The notes below the pieces were generated by a model. It was not told the DNA's origin. It made no database searches and saw only the letters and a list, made by a program, of their open reading frames with translations. A stretch of 64,000 nt of DNA from Struthidea cinerea (lineage: Eukaryota; Chordata; Aves; Passeriformes; Corcoracidae), in NCBI GenBank assembly GCA_013397865.1, contig VZTI01002650.1, forward strand, positions 62,001-126,000. Reading direction: 5' to 3'. Below are positions 36,101-48,400 of this stretch, piece by piece. The position numbers and the translations under genes are program-made. Position 1 is the first letter of the stretch, and each line of letters begins with the position of its first letter.

Positions 36101-39100
36101 GCGTGGCAAGATCCAGGGCACATTTGAGGTCAGCGTTTCTGCATTTTGGGTTAGCACCATAGTCTGTCAGCAAGACAACTATCTCCACACTGGATTTCCT
36201 CGCTGCCACGTGCAGGGGGGTGTCTAATCGCTTCCCCATGTTCACACTGGCTCCTTGGGTGAACAAGAGCACATGGTTAGATCTGAAAGGCAGCTGGAAC
36301 TGTCCAAACCTGCTTCACACAGGCTTGAACATAGCCTCAATAAATGAAGGGGATGGATGGCACATAGGACTCCCCCATCTCTCAACAGCAGCTGTGCAAA
36401 GCTCAGCAGGTCAAATACCTGCTCTGTAAGAGTCCTCTGGGCCACCAAACCCTGTCTGTGATGCTCAGAATTAAGCAGCTCGACCTTCAGCCCCAATGCA
36501 TGTTCAAAGCCTACCATATGCTCTTTAAAATTGTTAATAGCATAAAATCTAACATGGATTATGCTAATTTAATTGCCGGGGGAAAAAAAAAACCCAAACC
36601 TTTAGGTATCTCATTGTAATGACTCTGGAAGCACAGCAAGCAAAATGCTTGCCCCAGGCTGGCTGGGCACAGCCAGCAGGTGTAAGTCAGCTAATGCACA
36701 CTGACAGCAAAAATTAATGCCAGTTCATAGCCTGTGCCTGGACCTGCAGTGATTATTTTTCCAAGCAGCTTTACTGCTGCCCTCATCATCCACTGAGGAG
36801 TAGGTGAAGTTAATGGTTCTGATAAACTGCTATGTTAAGCAAGAGTTGATTTTGGTCAGTAATATTAGCCAGCATTTTCTGTGCTTCCTGTTATTATGCT
36901 AGAAAATGAAAATAATTCTGTTTTCATATTCAGACAGCCTCAGGGAGCTGTCTGTAATAAAGAGGGCCTTTTACTTAGGAAATCATAATTTCTTCATCAA
37001 CACAGGGGAAATTTTTAATGGCCTCAAATGAGTCTCACAGACTCACTGCCCAAACAACTCTTATGGAAATAACCCACAGTGTTATAAGAGGAGAGGCAAC
37101 TCAGAGAGAGCAGTGGCATTGGCTCACACCACCATAGCTCTCCCCGGCCCCTTTTCCAAGTGTACCTAGCTCCAAAAGCTTCTTGACGCAGTCTGTCCTC
37201 TGGTACGTGCAAGCCATGTAGAGAGGGGTCCCATGCTGCTGGTCTTCTTGGTCAATGTCCACCTCGTGGGCCAGAAGGGTCTCCATGCACTCCCTGTGAC
37301 CTGTGGAGGCAGAGCCGTCACTGAATTGCTGCAGAGCAGAACACACCCAGATACACCTGGGAGGGCACAAGAGCTGTGAAAAAGCCAAGCCTATTTATCT
37401 GTACTGATATGGATTTTTTTTGTTTTAATGCTTCGTCAACAACAAAAGGCACATTTGTCACGTAGTTATTGTTGGCTCTGCTCACACCCTGAACGTCACC
37501 TCTCTTGACTGCTTCGTGGATGGGCGAAGGCAGGTGGTTTCCCAGCTGCGCCTTGGCTCCGAATTCCAGCAGCATGTTGACACAGGCTGCACTGCCACTG
37601 CAGCAGGCGTTGAACAGAGGAGTGATCCCATCGATGGTGGCTGCGTTGACCTGCAACGGCAAGACACACTCAGGATAATCCAATATAAGAGGAACACCCC
37701 TGCAACATGCCTCCTGTGCACACCAGAAGTGCACCAGAGTGAGACTCTTGTCTTGTGTAATCTCAGGAATTACTTTATTCACAACTTTGAGTTATATGTT
37801 GTGACATAACATATATAACATTCTCCTTTGATGTCTGCCTTCTTTCCCAGATAGTGCCATAAGGCAGAGACACTGCCTGCTATGAATGCTCCTCCTGGAG
37901 CTGCTAAAAAATGCAATTTTTTATTCTTTCCTTTTTTTTAATGTGAAGAAGTTGAGTATCTTCAAAATTGTTTCGTTTGCATCAGCCTCAAGGTGGAACA
38001 CCCTCAAACGAAAATGACTTTGCTTTTTAAATGAAAACAGTTACTTTATGTTTAATACTTTCACCTGAAAACACATTTTCAGCAAGAGAAATTTTCACAG
38101 AAACATAATCCCAAACAGAAAAGGAGATTGAAGGAATTGATATGTGTGTGTGTCTATGCGAGACAGAAAATTTTGTTCCCTGACTTCTGATGTAAAGACC
38201 TGGCAAGAACGACTATTGCCATTCTCCATTGGGACAGCAGAGATGTAGATCACAGAATATGCTGAGTTGGAAGGGACCCATCAGGATCATGGAGTCCAAC
38301 TCCTGGCCCTGCGCAGGACACCCTGAGTATCACACCATATCCCTGTTTATGTTATGTTTAATTACATAGCAAGCCCTCAGGGGCAATTTGTGCAGCAAAT
38401 CTCTAATGCTGCATGTCTCTAACTCTGTGGCCCACTGGAGAAGAGCAATGGATTATGCAAGCACGTGCCAATTTGTACAATTTCCACTACCCTCACCTCC
38501 TCCCAATCTCATCAGGCAGGTGTGGCTGGAGCTGCAGGAGGCACTGGAGGTCTGTTGACTGTTTTGGTGCTGCTTGGTTTCTTGCCATATAAATTGTACC
38601 TGAAAACCCAGCTGACATAAAAGTATTCTTATATATATCATCCATTCCTTAATCTTCACTGTGAACAGGTATTCTGCCTTAGGTTCTGTGGGAATTGTTA
38701 TTTTATTAGCAGATAAAATGTTTCATTGCTTCAAGCACATCCATTTTTACTTACATGAGACTCACAAACCATCCCATAGAAAACCAGATGTAATTCCAGT
38801 GATCATTGCTGAGGGGGGAGGGGGAGGGTAAAGGTGTAAGTTACTTTCTTCAAGGTTAGTTCACTTAGCATCTTTCATTCCTTTTCCATCAACCGTGACT
38901 ATGTTTCACACACAAAGGGAAAACAAAAGAGAATAATGGGATGATACAAGGGGGAGACAAATCTACCACCCAGGGAAACAGCACACTGGTATATTTTTCC
39001 ACATTTCTGTCTGAGATGTCCACCTGCATCTTGGCCCTGCCACAAGGACAGCCCATCTAACATCCCCACTGCTGCAGGAAGTGTTCGTTCTCCAGGTGCC

Positions 39101-42100
39101 CATGTCCCCACTGGCATCCCCAGGACTTACCTGGGCACCGTTTTCCAGCAGCACCTTGGCGCAGGCGACGTGGCCACCCAGGCAGGCCTCGTGGAGAGCC
39201 GACACACGGTCTGTTGTCACCAGGTTCACGTTGAAACCCTGCAAGGCAGGACCAGGGGTGTGAGGGGAGAGCCCTGCCTGAACCACAGCTCTGCCAGGCT
39301 GGTGCAGGTGCCCATGGCAGGAGAGTCATGTCAGTGGGTGCGTGTCCAGGGAAAGCGCTCAGGTTGGATTGGCGCTGTTGGCGATTCAGCTCTTGTCCCC
39401 ACAAACCACAGCTGCTGATGGGGTTGAAGAGGCAGCAATTGCAAGCTATGCCTTCTGTTTCTAGTTCTTTACAATGCACTGTCAGTTGCAGGAAAGACAT
39501 CACATTTCTTTAACTTATAAGGGTGGCATTCCCTTCCCTACTAAGTCCTGCACCAGGGGCTACAGCTGGAGGTATTCACCTCCCAGAATGAGGATGCTTC
39601 TGGCACAGGTATCTGCAGCTCGGCTGGAGCTGGCAGCTCCTTCAGTGGAGAGAAACAGGCTTCCCAAGGATATGATTCATCCTGTGCTAAAGTAGCTGTT
39701 TCTAGTAGGGCAGATGAATTGTGTCCTAAAAGTCCTTTCATTGACTACATGGGGTACCCAAGTGTGTTTCACTCAGAGGTAGTAAGTACCTGGTAAACCC
39801 ATAAGAGAGATGAGTCAAATCCCACCCACAAATCAGTTCCTCTTATCTGACCATCCAGGAAATGTTTTACACCAGAATAAAACCAGTGATTTACAAATGC
39901 CTTATTACAGGTATTTTCCTGATTGACAGTTGCCATATCTATTCCTGCACAAAGACAAACCAGACATATTCACAAAGGAGAAAACAGTTGTCATATGTGC
40001 TTTCCTCTGAATGAAACTAAATCTCCTGGTAATTAAGCTTTTACAATCACGTGTGAGAACAGGCCTGGAAGCAGCTCCATTTTCCTCTTGATGTCACATT
40101 TCGAAGCACAGTTGGTGTCTGCCTGATGTGCTATAGACAGGGCAGCTCACGAGATGGCAGCAATGCGCTTTTTGGTACACAGTACCCAATGCAGTGGGCA
40201 GAAGGGAGTACCTGGGAGCAACATCACACGGCAAAAAAGCCGTCCTGGCGCTGTATTAAAAGCAACCACTGTAATCACTTCAGGCTAAACATTATATGAT
40301 AGAAAAACTCATCATAAGTCATGTGAAAATATTATTAATGTAAAAATTGTTAAAATTTCTCATGCATTACAATGGTGCTAGGGGTATAGATAAAACCTTG
40401 AACAAATAGAGATTATTCCATTTTCCAATTGTATGGTTGTTTCATACTTAGTGATCAGCATATTCCTTCAAGATTAATGTCTTCTAGAGACTCCTAGTAA
40501 GGAGACCTATTCTCAATCATTATTCATATATATACATATATATATATATAACAAATAAAACTCAGTCATTTCAAGTGAAAGAATAAGCACTGATACCTTG
40601 GGAGAAAGAGTAATTCCTTTCATTACAAAATGGAGAATAAGTTGTAGATCTTACAATGGCTGTTTGCCAAACATCACTCATGTTAAACCTTGTTTTCAAT
40701 GTACATGAAAAAGCAAGCTCCTTTTTCAGGCATTGAAACAGGCGTTGGTGAGTTCTTAAGCTGTTTTAAACCTCCAGCACAACATCGCCTCCCCATGTCC
40801 AGGCATTCCCTGTGGAGCCAGAGCCTCACTGGCTTTCTTGAAAGCTATGGTGCTGCAGTAGAGACCTCTGAGTGTCCCACAGATACTGAAGTACAGTCCC
40901 ATACTTAATTTCAGGCTAGTAGTGTAACTATACTGGAATCAATGAGCAACCATTATGCTGCTCCACGAATATCTGCGTCCCTACGTTTATTAATCCGTGG
41001 TGACTAAGCTCCAATTCAGGCTCTACAGACATTGCTGCCTTGATCTCTTTTCATCAGCAAGGATCTTCATCCTTTACTCCCAAAATTAAACGTCTTCAGG
41101 AGAGGGAGAAAAGGTGGATTAACTAAATGATGTAACCACACCTCTGCGTGCTTCTTCAGTGTACAGCCATGAACAGTGCATAACCAGGGCATCTGGTGAA
41201 TAACAGCAACACTGGGTGCTCCACGAAGCAGGTGGTGTGGTGTAAGGTCAGCGTAAATTAAGATTAGAGGGGTCAGAAAACCATCAAATCCCTGAATGAA
41301 TAAAGCCTCTTTCTTTTTATCTCTAACGTCCATCACTTCCTTTTCCATAAACATCATTTTATGTCAGCAGGTGAAGGAAAGAGGGATCAGAAAATGGGAG
41401 GGTGAATACTGTCTGTAAACAGTATCTTTTTTTAGCTGCAGCTATGCCTCAAGAGATGTCTGGAGTGGAGGGATTCACACTGGCAGCTCCACTCCTTGAG
41501 GATGTTGTCCATTTGAACTGTGGCCTCTCTGGTAAAAATTATTTACCTTGACTATAAAAAGTATGATAGCCAAGTCAAAAGCTTTACACTCAGGGAATTA
41601 AGTTCCCTGCAGTTGCCATGGGGACAAGAGGGAGAGGGGGACAGTTGTCTGTTCATGCTACATGAGGACACTGAGTTTAAGCAAAGGTGGTAAGGAAGAT
41701 GGTTGGCAGAGCACAAAGAACCATAACCTATCTCATTTCATAAGCAGCTTCTTATCCTTTCTCATGTATTCTCTCCTCCTCTCTTTCTTTTGCCTCAACT
41801 CTCAGCTCCTTTTGGAGTAGAGGGTTTCAGGCTGACTTTCTAAAAAGCGAGATGCACTTTTACAGCTTTTTACTGTTTGGGGTTTCTTTTCAATAGCCGA
41901 CATATATATATTTATTGTCCCTATTCTCAAGCCTAGTTGCATGATTCATCATGGAGAAAGAGCACAAGTATCACTGTTCATTATATAGCAAGCTACAAGC
42001 TCTGATAGTCTTTGTCCCAGGCTTGTCCCCAACTTCTTCACTAAGCAAACTAATACATGCCCTGAGGTGTTTGTGCTGATATATTATTCGTACAGCCATA

Positions 42101-45100
42101 TTTCTTATGCCCTGTTGCAGTTTATTACCAGCTCACCAGCCCATAAATGCAATTCGTGTGAAACCACCCCGCTTCCCAACCTTTTCTTTACTTGTGGGCT
42201 TTTACCTGTGCAATCAAGGTTTTCAGAGAGAGAAGGCGTCCCTGGAAGGCAGCATCATGAAGAGGGGATCGGTCTGCCCAGCTGCCTGAAACAGCAAATG
42301 CATGGAAGCTAATTCAGGTGTGCGGCAACAGCAGCTCTTGGGAGGACAGGGGAAACACAGCCACGTGTAAATGCAGATCAGGACTGAAATCAGTGTGGGC
42401 TCAGCAGTGAAACTGTCTGATGAGTTTGTTTCAGCAGAACAGCCGTGGAGTCAGCAATCCTGAGAAGGCTGGCTGCTCACTAAGGGCCCTAAACAAAAGC
42501 TTCTTGGCAGAACTTTTAAAAGAACAGCTAAAAACATTTTTCATCAAAGATCGTAAGTTTAGTGCTGATGGGTCTCATACAGAGACTTCAGAACCCTGCA
42601 ATTCTCCTACTCAAAACCATATCAGCCTCTAGCTTTCCTAGGGAGCTCTTGTCACAAATTGCATCCCAGCTTCTCTGACACTTTGCTAAGAGCCTCATCG
42701 CAGGGATGACTTGTCCATCAAATGAATTCTGGCATGTCCTTGGCAGTTTTATTTCCTGAACTGACAATTTCATAAATAGCATCCTCCCTCTCAGACTACC
42801 ATGTAACAGGTTTAATCATCCTCTTCACCGAAAGATTTTAGAAAATACATGGAAAAACAAATTCTGCCTGAAGGCTTTACTTTTCTCTAATAATTTTGAG
42901 ATGTTGAACTGTTGAGACTCCTTCACGTAGGCTTGCTTGCCCTTTTTCTTATCTTAATCTATTTATGTGCCAAGAAAAATAATTATTTAGCCTAGCTACT
43001 ACCTACAGGCATAGACATTCAGCTCAGGTTAAATTCCTGCCACTCAAGTAGAGAGCAAATTTACTTGTCCTATATTAAAATTTATGACCATACTGTGGCA
43101 GAATGTGTATAGTAAGTATTTCTCCAAAGGCCAGCTGCATTCCCAGTGCCACAGGACAGAAGCAATACCAGTGTTTGCATTCACGCTCTGTTGTACAGCA
43201 ACCCCATGGGCACTGTATTTGAAACCCTCGTCCTGTTTAATTTTTTCAGCTATGCCGCACACCAGAGAGAATGGAAAGGGTGCTTTATCTCCATTTCAAA
43301 TGTTACCCAAGGCAGGGAGAAATCAATGGGAGGCACAGACACATCCATGGGGACTTGAGGCCAAGGACACAGCAGAAGTTTCACCCTTGGCCAAAGGAGT
43401 CTCCTTTTGTTACCCAAGGACCAGGATGCACTTAAGCTACTGGAGTTACAGTTTTAACTATAGTTACTACTTTTGTTTCCATTTCTTTAAGGAGCACTTC
43501 CTGGGCTCCTAAGGCAGGAAACTGGCATGGAAAGGCCAGCTGGCACAATATATGGCAAGGCTCTGAATGACACATCAGTCAAAATGATGGAAACAGGAAC
43601 CAAGAAACATCTTCCTGAAAACATCCAAAATACCCCACACCTCTCATCATTCTGGTGACTGAAATAGGCAAGCTCAGTTCAGAAAGTCAGAACACATTGC
43701 AAGTGACAAAGTCCAGAGCCCTTATACAGCAGGAAGATTCAGGAGCTACTCAGACAACAGAGCTACAGGGCCTTATTTAACCTTTTAAGCAGAGTATAAC
43801 ACATGTGAGTGCGTGTTCTCACATGCTCTTCCAGGGCATTTCCAATGCATGTGCATGCACACGCAGCCTCAGGACAGCACACACCACTGCACACTTGCAC
43901 ACCAGCCACACAACCTACCTCCCTGAAACGTGTGGCAAATATAGTTCCCGTACGGGGCACATCTCCCTGTCTCAGCTGGGAGTGACATGACTGCAGGTGC
44001 TCTTTCTAAATGCCTACGGATAAATGAAGCAGCCCTGCCGCTGCTGTGCTACTTCACTGCAAAGAGAAAAGGTTGTGAAACTCTGACTGTAATGTGATAC
44101 AGTGCCCCAGCAACAACATCACATGATCCTACATTTTGTAAGATTATCCTTAATGGCTTTCTGCAAATGGCAACTTGCAGATAAAAATATGTTACGGCCT
44201 GCTGAATTTCAAGGTATCTCAATAGGAACCTAAATGAAGGAAAAGCTGCTCTTCACCATGTGTCGGACTATGATTGCATAAAGGTGCTTGGAAAAAAAAT
44301 GTTAGTAATAAATAATTGGTATTTTATTCTAGAGAATAAAAAATAAATTAATAACCAAGACATGTCTTTAGATATACAGGCTTCATGAAGGCTTTGTCAA
44401 AAATGCTTGGCTGCGGTATTTCTGTTGGCCAGATCTTAATCTCCCTGCTTTGGGTGGCCATCCCACGCCATCTGTGTTCTGCTGCTGTTCATGTGCCTGT
44501 TCGTGATGGCACAATCCATCATGAAGCAAGTGCCCAACAAATGAGTCACACAAAAATGTGTGATGTCACAATGCTGATAAGAATCTTCAGCTAGGAAAAT
44601 AAGCCCTCGTTAGCAGTAAATTTAAAATACTGTGTCATTTTAATTAGTGGAATTAACAGGCATGCAAACACATGCCTATTCATTATTATGGCAGTGATGT
44701 GAAGGACTAAAATCACTTGAAGAAAAAAACAAAACCATGACCTACGAAGCAACCTATGAAATGCAATATATTCTTGTGCTGTGTATTTTTCAGAACAATT
44801 TTAGCTACATTCATTTTTATCATCTGATTTAACAAAACAAGGATTCTTGGCTTGGATTCATAAAGTCATTAGTTATATCCTCCTAGCATCTCCTTTCAGA
44901 AGATCAATGTGCTAAAACTTTTCCCTAAATATTCTCTGGCAGTAAAACTGGGTGTTTAGTAAAACCATCTGTAACCACTGATAAAGAATACCTTGCATCT
45001 GAGAACAATGTTTTTGTTTACCATAGTGCCTTGAGCAAATGTTGTCCTCATTCTAGCTGGGTAACTGTTGGAGTCTCATATTTTGCACACCTAAATCATG

Positions 45101-45458
45101 CCAACACACACTGACACTGCAAAGACCCCAGAAATCGGAGGCACTTCAGGTTAAAACACTTACCCCTGCATTTAGCAAAAAATCCCTTATTTCATGGCAA
45201 CTCACTGATTTAAATCCTCAAGTTACAAAAATGTGGCAAATAAACACTTAAATGTTAGAGAGTCCATATTTTTACTTTACCTGGGACTATTCCATAGATC
45301 TCTTCTGCTATCCTGGCAGCTTCTTTTCTGTTGCCTTTAACAATATAGAAATGGGTCAGCAAAGCCAAGGAAATCTTAATTAAAAGCTTGAAGCAAAACA
45401 AAGCAAAAATGGCAAAATAAATGTTAGTGAAAGAATGGAGTATAGAACTGCCCTCCAT
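33063..45458 (-). CDS. ASB11: ASB11, ankyrin repeat and SOCS box protein 11 (complete, 7 coding exons)
   Basis: Substrate receptor of a Cullin-5 ubiquitin ligase at the endoplasmic reticulum. In mammals CUL5-ASB11 is reported to target the BH3-only protein BIK, and zebrafish Asb11 acts on DeltaA in Notch signalling (family knowledge). Exons on the minus strand are 45281-45458, 42206-42285, 39131-39238, 37500-37650, 37166-37300, 36062-36253 and 33063-33187. They total 969 bases, 322 residues plus TAA, against 323 in human. All introns are GT-AG with phases 1,0,0,1,1,1. Residues about 12-40 are strongly hydrophobic (IYFAIFALFCFKLLIK, SLALLTHFYIV), a membrane anchor as in human. Ankyrin repeats span about 62-270. 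The SOCS box starts near residue 283 (BC box SLAQLCRLCI; HLPEPLENFLL end). Start choice: MEGSS aligns with human MEDGP. An in-frame ATG 24 codons upstream (45530) would add a non-conserved extension. Confidence 0.97.
33188..36061 (-). other. ASB11 intron 6
   Basis: 2.9-kb intron. Holds a 14-bp perfect inverted repeat (33757-33804) followed by a poly(A) run (about 33825-33840). Otherwise no repeat or exon recognised. Confidence 0.8.
33757..33804. repeat. 14-bp perfect inverted repeat (hairpin), 20-nt loop
   Basis: Arm aaaacttttgaaga at 33757-33770 and its exact reverse complement at 33791-33804. Pairing does not extend on either side. No flanking target-site duplication noticed. Confidence 0.9.
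36062..36253 (-). CDS. ASB11: ASB11 coding exon 6
   Basis: 192 bases encoding (G)ASVNMGKRLDTPLHVAAR through QALLLRE(G), the last ankyrin repeats. Acceptor CCCAAG, donor GTAATG. Confidence 0.98.
36254..37165 (-). other. ASB11 intron 5
   Basis: 0.9-kb intron with nothing recognised. Confidence 0.85.
37166..37300 (-). CDS. ASB11: ASB11 coding exon 5
   Basis: 135 bases encoding (G)HRECMETLLAHEVDIDQED through VKKLLEL(G). Acceptor CCACAG, donor GTACAC. Separated from exon 4 by only 199 bases. Confidence 0.98.
   Translation of the reverse strand, partial: VTGSAWRPFWPTRWTLTKKTSSMGPLSTWLARTRGQTASRSFWS
37500..37650 (-). CDS. ASB11: ASB11 coding exon 4
   Basis: 151 bases encoding VNAATIDGITPLFNACCSGS through HEAVKR(G), ankyrin repeats 3-4. 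Acceptor GTTGCAG, donor GTGACG. Very close to human. Confidence 0.98.
37651..39130 (-). other. ASB11 intron 3
   Basis: 1.5-kb intron containing a CR1 3' fragment (38249-38345) and a short (GT)n at about 38143-38153. Confidence 0.85.
38249..38345 (-). mobile_element. CR1 LINE 3' end fragment
   Basis: Starts 'atcacagaatatgctgagtt' and continues 'ggaagggacccatcagga', 'gagtccaactcctggccctg' and 'acaccctgagtatcacacca'. This is the recognisable reverse complement of a CR1 3' terminus of the 'tgctgagttgg' subfamily group. About 100 bp remains, in ASB11 intron 3 and in the same orientation as the gene. Confidence 0.92.
39131..39238 (-). CDS. ASB11: ASB11 coding exon 3
   Basis: 108 bases encoding GFNVNLVTTDRVSALHEACL through LLENGAQ, ankyrin repeat 2. 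Acceptor TTGCAG, donor GTAAGT. Noticeably GC-rich (third positions), unlike the flanking introns. Confidence 0.98.
39239..42205 (-). other. ASB11 intron 2
   Basis: 3.0-kb intron. Contains a short (TA)n-type tract at about 40526-40551. No other feature recognised. Confidence 0.8.
40526..40551. repeat. (TA)n-type microsatellite
   Basis: Alternating tatata with one c interruption. Short simple repeat. Confidence 0.85.
42206..42285 (-). CDS. ASB11: ASB11 coding exon 2
   Basis: 80 bases encoding (G)SWADRSPLHDAAFQGRL through LIAQ, the first ankyrin repeat. Acceptor TTTCAG, donor GTAAAA. Human: CWADRSPLHEAAAQGRLLAL. Confidence 0.97.
42286..45280 (-). other. ASB11 intron 1
   Basis: 3.0-kb intron. 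No transposon or additional exon recognised. Confidence 0.75.
45281..45458 (-). CDS. ASB11: ASB11 coding exon 1 (start codon, membrane segment)
   Basis: 178 bases encoding residues 1-59. Begins MEGSSILHSF, contains the hydrophobic segment, then FYIVKGNRKEAARIAEEIYG, nearly identical to human. Ends IVP(G) at donor GTAAAG. An in-frame upstream ATG at 45528-45530 is possible but less conserved. Confidence 0.93.
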
Positions 45459-48400
45459 TTTGGTTTGCTCTTTGAATAGTTTCTCAGGTTGGCTAAGTTG
45501 CACTGGGCTATTCTTGGTATCATATGTCATCTATTTTAAACCCTTCAGGACCTGCTGTTCCTCAGTCACCAAAAATACATCCTGGTTTTATTTGGTATGA
45601 GGTATTTGATACTAAATAACAATATCAAGGATAAGATATTTTGAACATCTCTGCATACAGGAAACAAATCAGAAAATCCTTTCCAAACCTACATAAATGA
45701 GAACAAATTTTCAGACAGATGCTCTCCATACCACTTGAAAGCCTATACATCCACATTAGATTTATTCTTCAAGGTAGCAGCTCCATTACAAAGACGGCAT
45801 AGATAAAGTTGCAGAAATTGTTCAGAGGTGCTGCAAAAAGAATACTTTTCTGTCTTTTCCATCTTGATAACAGGCCTTGCTGGTACTCAGATACAGAACA
45901 AAGGCAAACACGTCAAAAAAAAGCATTATCATGAAAGAATTTGAAATAGACCCACGTGTCCGAAGCCAGGGCTAAGAAGTCAAAGTTATTCTAGGAGGAG
46001 AAAAATACACTGAAATTGCACATTAAGAAGCACATGATAACACACCTTTTTTTCCATTACTCAGAGATAAAGAATGGTGTCCATGGATATCTCTTGCAAA
46101 CAGCATTCTTGGTTTTGAAAAAATAGAAATATTTTTACATTATCCTCCGCTGATTCAAAGGTGTAATATTTGAAATGGAACAAGATGCACCCTTTCCTTA
46201 ACTGCCCTTTTTACTTTCTGAAGGCACATGGCTTCCATAGAGAACAAAGGTTTTTTTCTGCATGTATTTAATTGAATCTATGTAGAACACCCCCCCTCTT
46301 TTTATCTTAAACTTTCATTTATTCCTATTTTTGTATATGCACCACAGAAGGAGGATTTATTTCTTACTTGATTCCCTTCTTTGCCCAGGTTCTCTTAGCC
46401 TTCAATTCATACATCTGTCAAGGAAAAGAGCAGGATAACTCCTTTCTTAGAGATTCCAAAGAGATGGTGGATATGCACAAGGAAATTACACAGAAAATTA
46501 TTTCTCTGAGCATTTTAGATGTAATTTCTTTTGGTTTATAGAAATACAGCTGGTTTAGTACCTTGCTGTCTTTAGTGCTCATCCCTCCGAGGAGCACTAA
46601 AATGCTACATAAAATACATAAGAGGCTGAGATAAAATACCCCAAGCAATTTTCTCAAGTGAACCAATTTTTCTAAAATTCTGAATTAAACCAAGTTATTA
46701 CATTCTTACCAATAACTTAGCTCCTTACAAAAGTCTTACACCTACCTTTCCTTACACAGTAATATTATATACCTGTAGAAACTATAATACTTATGAAACC
46801 AAAAGAGGAAAATTTCCTCTTTTTAGTCACTTTAATACAGGACATGGCAGCTGAAGATATGGATTACATTACAAGTGAAGTTCAGTTAAGGAATCACAGA
46901 AAAACAGTTAATTCTGCTCAGCTGGGAAACAAAGAGGAGAAATTAGCAAGCAAAGGTGGACCAAAAAAAGGGATGATCAGTCAGCCCAGAAAAATCTGAG
47001 ATAATGAAAACATTCCTCCCAAAGCCAGAGGAACAGTAAAAGCTGTAAGAATAAAATGTAGGACGCAGAGAAAAAGAACACATAAAAATATATTAAGACT
47101 GTTACAAAGTAAAGTCAGACTAAATGATGGAAAAATCTTTCTCATGTAGGATTTACAAAACTGGCACTCAGCAAGATGTAAGCAAGAAGGGACAGCACCT
47201 TTTAAGAGAAAAACCAGAAGACTGGCTTTTAGTTGCAAAGGAGATTCATTGATTTCCTTCACAATCAACCTGCTAGATGGTATGTAGAATTGTACATGTC
47301 CACAATACTCAGAACAATACAAGAAACTGGTGATCAGGTTTCCACCAAGTGCTCTAAAAAACCATGAGAAAGTTTGACTGCTTGGAAGCAATCACAGGAA
47401 TGTGACTCTTCCAGAAGAACAAACTCTATTTGTGTAGCAGCAAAATCACCCTCCTGGCTTCAGAACAAGACAAATAAAGATTTTCAGTTAAATTATGGAG
47501 TGAGTCATTTGAGAAAAACTTGTGTAATCTCTTAATCTGCTCTTAGTGTACAAGAGCACTAGGAAAATTACTGCAGTGGATGTAAAAGAAAATCATCAGT
47601 GGGAAGACAGCTGAACAGCATGGTGGAAAGTATGAATGCTGGTAAAGGTGATAGTCAGGTAAACCACAGCAAGATTGGGTGTGATCACTTGGAAATCTCC
47701 AGTATTTTTGAAACTAGAGAGATGAGCAACATGGTGTACATGTGAGAACAGGCAGAACACAACAGAAGAGCAATGACAGAGCAGAAACAGGACTCTCATC
47801 CTTCTTCCCTTCCTCTTTTGAGCATCATTGCTGTGAGCTGAATGAGGTGGATTATGCAACTCCATTTATAGACTTGAGTGAACAAGTCAGCTCCCCGTAG
47901 AAAAAAACACACCTCATTGAGAACTTCTGGAAGATGCCCAAACTACTCTGAACCACTCTTCCTTGCCTCTAGGATAATTACTAAATTGTTAAATCAAAAT
48001 ATCAAAAAAATTTATTAATCCTTCCAAAAAATTGTCATGAGATGGTGAATTAATAGAAGTAGTTCAGGTGGATCCTCCAAAGAACTGGAAAGGTAATGTT
48101 TATATATATTTAGTTTACAAACATGCAAAGACTAAGCAGAAAAAGAAAGGCAATCCAGTTTAGAAAACAACTCATTTTCAGTAAGGTTCACCTTAACTTT
48201 ATCCAACTTTTAGGGAGAAATGTCAGATGCGACCTGAAGAATTTGGCAAGGAAATAAAAATTAGAGAGATTCTCATCTCAAAGAAATTCAAAGAGGTATT
48301 GGTCTATTCTTACGCTACTCACACTTTGAATTATAGCAGTATATTTCCAATGCATATAGCTGGGAGTAGAATATCAAATGCATTCACTCAAAGAGTCAGA

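Noticed and set aside
45456..45530. ASB11 start at the upstream in-frame ATG (45530)
   Set aside because: It would add 24 residues with no counterpart in human ASB11. The MEGSS start aligns directly.
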